This document shows positions 61,296-64,000 of a DNA stretch of 64,000 nucleotides, in pieces (positions within the stretch are counted from its first letter, which is position 1; each line of letters starts with the position of its first letter). The position numbers were made by a program, and so were the translations under genes. Under the pieces are notes generated by a model, which had not been told where the DNA came from, made no database searches, and saw only the letters and a program-made list of their open reading frames with translations. Source of the stretch: Flexivirga aerilata (GTDB lineage: Bacteria; Actinomycetota; Actinomycetes; Actinomycetales; Dermatophilaceae); contig NZ_JABENB010000001.1 of assembly GCF_013002715.1 (NCBI RefSeq), positions 2,046,001 to 2,110,000 of the forward strand, given 5' to 3'.

Positions 61296-62390
61296 ATGAC
61301 ATTCGACCTGGCGCGCCTCCGGGACGCGCGGACGCGTTCGATCTCCCCGGAGAACTTCGACGGCAGGAAGGGCGGTGGCGCGAGGGCCACCGAGGGCACC
61401 GGAGCCGACTGCGCCCGAGAGCTGGGCATCGGGTGGAAGATCTCGCCGAGTGTCGACATCGAGCCGGGAGCCACGTTCGTGCTGGCCGAGATCGACGGTC
61501 CGGGAGTCATCGAGCACCTCTGGGCGACGACACATCGGGACAACTGGCGCACCCTGGTGTTGCGCGCCTACTGGGACGGGGCGGCGGAGCCGGCGATCGA
61601 GGTGCCGTTCGGTGACTTCTTTGCCAACGGATGGGGGCAGTTCGCGCAGGTGTCGTCGGCGATGGTGGCGGCCAACCCCCACGGCGGCTTCAACAGCTAC
61701 TGGCCGATGCCCTATCGCTCGGGTGCGCGGCTGACGCTGGAGAACCTCGCGGACGAGCCGGTGACGGTCTACTACCAGCTCACCTACGAGGAGGGTGCCA
61801 CGCAGGACGGGTCCGGCTACCTGCACGCACACTTCCGGCGCTCCAATCCGTTGCCCTACAAGCAAACCCACCCGATCGTCGACGGCGTGACGGGCAGCGG
61901 TCACTACGTCGGCACCTATCTCGCCTGGGGCGTCAACAGCCCCGGCTGGTGGGGCGAGGGCGAGGTGAAGTTCTACCTCGACGGCGATCGTGAGCAACCC
62001 GACGGGGCGTTCCCGACGATCTGTGGCACCGGCACCGAGGACTATTTCGGCGGGGCCTGGAACTTCGACGTGCCGGGGCAGGGCTACACGTCCTACACGA
62101 CCCCCTATCTGGGTATGCCGCAGGTCATCGCGCCCGACGGTCTCTATCGCTCGCAACAGCGCTTTGGGATGTACCGCTGGCACGTGCCCGACCCGATCCG
62201 CTTCGCACAGGACCTCTCGGTCGACGTGCAGGCGCTCGGCTGGCGGCCCAACCATCGCTATCGCCCGCTGACCGACGACATCGCCTCGACCGCGTTCTTC
62301 TACCTCGACCGGCCCACGGCGGAGCGTCCGCCATTCCCCGGCCGCGAGCAGCTGGAGGTCACCGGCGAGCCGATGGCCCCGATGCAGTGA
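61296..62390 (+). CDS. GH172 (DUF2961) glycoside hydrolase
   Basis: The 364-residue protein matches GH172, formerly DUF2961: ISPENFDGRKGGGARATEG at the start, LAEIDGPGVIEHLWATTH, IEVPFGDFFANGWG and ICGTGTEDYFGGAWNF. Characterised members cleave difructose anhydrides, alpha-fructofuranosides or D-arabinofuranosides. No signal peptide is visible, so the imported sugar is probably cut in the cytoplasm. Transcription starts close to an operator at 61268. The FGGY kinase follows after 67 bases. Confidence 0.88.
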   Translation: MTFDLARLRDARTRSISPENFDGRKGGGARATEGTGADCARELGIGWKISPSVDIEPGATFVLAEIDGPGVIEHLWATTHRDNWRTLVLRAYWDGAAEPAIEVPFGDFFANGWGQFAQVSSAMVAANPHGGFNSYWPMPYRSGARLTLENLADEPVTVYYQLTYEEGATQDGSGYLHAHFRRSNPLPYKQTHPIVDGVTGSGHYVGTYLAWGVNSPGWWGEGEVKFYLDGDREQPDGAFPTICGTGTEDYFGGAWNFDVPGQGYTSYTTPYLGMPQVIAPDGLYRSQQRFGMYRWHVPDPIRFAQDLSVDVQALGWRPNHRYRPLTDDIASTAFFYLDRPTAERPPFPGREQLEVTGEPMAPMQ

Positions 62391-62410
62391 AACCCGATGC
62401 AGTGAAACCC
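62381..62410 (+). repeat. Two 15-bp direct repeats at the end of the GH172 gene
   Basis: GATGCAGTGAAACCC is present twice back to back (62381-62395 and 62396-62410); the first copy holds the GH172 stop codon. Just after, GCCGTCCGGCGC is also repeated. These look like small slippage duplications. Confidence 0.75.
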
Positions 62411-62457
62411 GAGGCAGAGCCGTCCGGCGCAATGCCGTCCGGCGCGGAGAGCGACTC

Positions 62458-63939
62458 ATGACCACACCGGCCGTGCTCGGGGTCGACATCGGGACCTCCA
62501 GCAGCAAGGGCGTGCTGGTCGGTCTCGACGGACGCGTGCTGGCGCAGGCTGCGCGGGCGCACCGGGTGGACCGTCCCCACCCGGGTCACGTCGAGATGGA
62601 CGGCCGCATCTGGTGGGACGAATTCCGCAGTCTCGCAGCCGAACTCGTGACGGCCGACATCGGCGTTGTCGCGGTCGGAGTGAGCGGCATGGGGCCGTGC
62701 GTCCTGCTCGCCGACGAGGAGGACCAGCCCGTGCGGCCGGCGATCCTTTACGGCGTCGACACCCGCGCCGGGAAGCAGATCGACGAGCTCGACGCAGAGT
62801 ACGGGGCGCAGGAGATCCTGCGGCGCGGCGGTTCGGCACTGACGAGCCAGGCCGCAGGCGCGAAGATCGCCTGGGTGCGGGAGAACGAACCCGACGCCTA
62901 TGCGCGCGCACGCCGGCTTTTCATGCCGGCGTCGTGGCTGGTCCGAAGGCTCACCGGCGCATACGTCCTGGACCATCATTCGGCCAGCCAGTGCACGCCG
63001 ATGTACGACCTGCGCGACGCGGACTGGGCGCAGCCGTGGGCCGCGCAGGTCGCGCCGGGGATCGAGCTCCCGCGGTTGCGCTGGGCCGGCGAGGCGGCCG
63101 GCACCGTCACTGCGGCCGCTGCCGCCGAAACTTCTCTGCCGCAAGGGATCCCGGTCATCACCGGCACCATCGACGCGTGGTCGGAGGCAATCAGCGTCGG
63201 CGCACACGAGGTCGGCGATCTGATGCTGATGTACGGCACCACCATGTTTCTCGTCAACACCGTGCGGGAGCCGATCGCGGTGCCGTCGCTCTGGGGCCCG
63301 GTCGGCGCGCTGCCCGGCACGTTCAGCCTAGCCGGCGGCATGTCGACGACCGGTGCGATCACCGCCTGGCTGCAAGAGCTCTACGGCGCCCCTGACTTCG
63401 CCACGCTCACCGAGGAGGCGGCGCAGGTCGCCCCCGGGTCGGACGGTCTGCTGATGCTCCCCTACTTCGCGGGCGAGCGGACCCCGATCATGGACCCGCA
63501 GGCGCGGGGCGTGATCGCCGGACTGACGCTCTCGCACGGGCGGGCGCACCTCTACCGATCTGCGCTGGAGGCAACGGCATTCGGGGTCCGGCAGAACATC
63601 GAGACGATGCTGGACGCGGGTGCGGACCTGGACCGTGTCGTCGCCGTCGGCGGCGGTGCGGCCAGCGACCTGTGGCCGCAGATCGTCAGCGACGTCACCG
63701 GTCGCGAACAGGTGCTCCCGCAGCGCACCATCGGCGCGTCATACGGTGCCGCCTTCCTGGCCGCCTCGCTCGTCGGCACGCCGTCGATCGAGGAGTGGAA
63801 CCCGCCGCGCGGCACGTCCCGGCCCGATGCCGCGCGGCACCGCGTCTACGACCGGATGTACCCCCTCTATCGGCGCCTGTATGACGAGACGCGCGACGTC
63901 GTGCATGCCCTGGCGGACCTGCACTCCTCGCCCGACTGA
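62458..63939 (+). CDS. FGGY-family carbohydrate kinase, xylulokinase-like
   Basis: The 493-residue kinase has the FGGY N-terminal domain (VLGVDIGTSSSKGVLV; VGVSGMGPCVLLAD) and C-terminal domain (EATAFGVRQNIETML; VVAVGGGAASDLWPQIVSDV). Family members phosphorylate xylulose, ribulose, fuculose, glycerol and relatives. The substrate should be the sugar released by the GH172 enzyme and imported by the neighbouring transporter. ATG 62458 has GAGAG upstream. Another gene starts 49 bases later on the same strand. Confidence 0.9.
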   Translation: MTTPAVLGVDIGTSSSKGVLVGLDGRVLAQAARAHRVDRPHPGHVEMDGRIWWDEFRSLAAELVTADIGVVAVGVSGMGPCVLLADEEDQPVRPAILYGVDTRAGKQIDELDAEYGAQEILRRGGSALTSQAAGAKIAWVRENEPDAYARARRLFMPASWLVRRLTGAYVLDHHSASQCTPMYDLRDADWAQPWAAQVAPGIELPRLRWAGEAAGTVTAAAAAETSLPQGIPVITGTIDAWSEAISVGAHEVGDLMLMYGTTMFLVNTVREPIAVPSLWGPVGALPGTFSLAGGMSTTGAITAWLQELYGAPDFATLTEEAAQVAPGSDGLLMLPYFAGERTPIMDPQARGVIAGLTLSHGRAHLYRSALEATAFGVRQNIETMLDAGADLDRVVAVGGGAASDLWPQIVSDVTGREQVLPQRTIGASYGAAFLAASLVGTPSIEEWNPPRGTSRPDAARHRVYDRMYPLYRRLYDETRDVVHALADLHSSPD

Positions 63940-63988
63940 CCAGAATCCCGCTGACCGCAACACGATTGACAACCCAAGGAGAGCGCCC

Positions 63989-64000
63989 ATGACGACCTAC
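63989..64000 (+). CDS. Start of a gene cut by the window edge
   Basis: ATG 63989 follows AAGGAG (63976-63981) by seven bases and opens MTTY before the sequence ends. It is probably the next gene of the sugar operon; nothing more can be said. Confidence 0.5.

Noticed and set aside
1..64000. tRNA, rRNA, insertion sequences or prophage genes
   Set aside because: I looked for cloverleaf-like segments, transposase or integrase motifs and phage structural genes and found none I could support.

Overview
The window reads as chromosome of a high-GC actinobacterium. The order recA-recX ... miaB ... miaA-dapF ... hflX ... lexA/LysM-nrdR-nrdJ, a B12-dependent (class II) ribonucleotide reductase, actinobacterial-type LexA boxes, and many starts that sit 6-9 bases after a TANNNT element (leaderless mRNAs) all fit. 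A Micrococcales relative (Intrasporangiaceae/Dermacoccaceae-like) is my inference, not something the sequence proves. No rRNA, tRNA, CRISPR array, insertion sequence or prophage was seen.

Layout. 0-3.5 kb: the start of an unidentified gene, a DJ-1/esterase fusion gene, a frameshifted AraC regulator and a DUF2000 gene. 3.6-6.0 kb: LexA-controlled recA and recX, separated by a terminator and a 9 x 30 bp repeat. 6.4-12.4 kb: accessory metabolism and transport (LysR, methyltransferase, XRE-cupin/LysE pair, MFS, FAD-linked oxidase). 12.5 kb: miaB. 14-19.3 kb: a choline-to-glycine-betaine operon (betT-betB-betA order on the reverse strand). 19.4-26.8 kb: VOC protein, LysR/MFS divergon, trpS with a possible attenuator, rtcB with a structured leader, two further small-molecule genes and a GNAT-type acyltransferase. 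26.8-38.7 kb: miaA, dapF, a methyltransferase, hflX, a GH63-like glycosidase, dinG, PAP2, purU, holA. 38.9-47.2 kb: rpsT, leuS with an upstream Leu-rich leader peptide and terminator, degV, comEA, comEC. 47.4-51 kb: CtaG-like protein, LysR, GPP34, sirtuin. 51-56.6 kb: lexA divergent from a LysM division-inhibitor candidate, then nrdR-nrdJ with paired NrdR boxes. 56.9-64 kb: LacI regulator, an ABC sugar importer without its own ATPase, a GH172 enzyme and an FGGY kinase, with matching LacI-type operators in the divergent promoter.

How it works together. RecA, LexA and the LysM protein form an SOS core: near-identical LexA boxes lie before recA and lexA. NrdR represses nrdR-nrdJ. The last 7 kb look like one carbohydrate regulon (LacI, importer, GH172, kinase).

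The most unusual structure lies between genes. Many 3' ends carry long palindromes whose arms have been tandemly duplicated. The clearest is at 36656-36861: eleven copies of a 12-mer, five one way and six the other, spaced 18-20 bp around a perfect central palindrome. Smaller relatives occur at 201-262, 6213-6286, 8260-8336, 23053-23122, 25247-25316, 47258-47314 and 56672-56769, and one-sided amplifications at 4950-5244 and 43259-43604. Other points worth checking are a LacI gene whose only well-placed start is ATC, and a shortage of GTACG/CGTAC with an excess of GTATG/CATAC.
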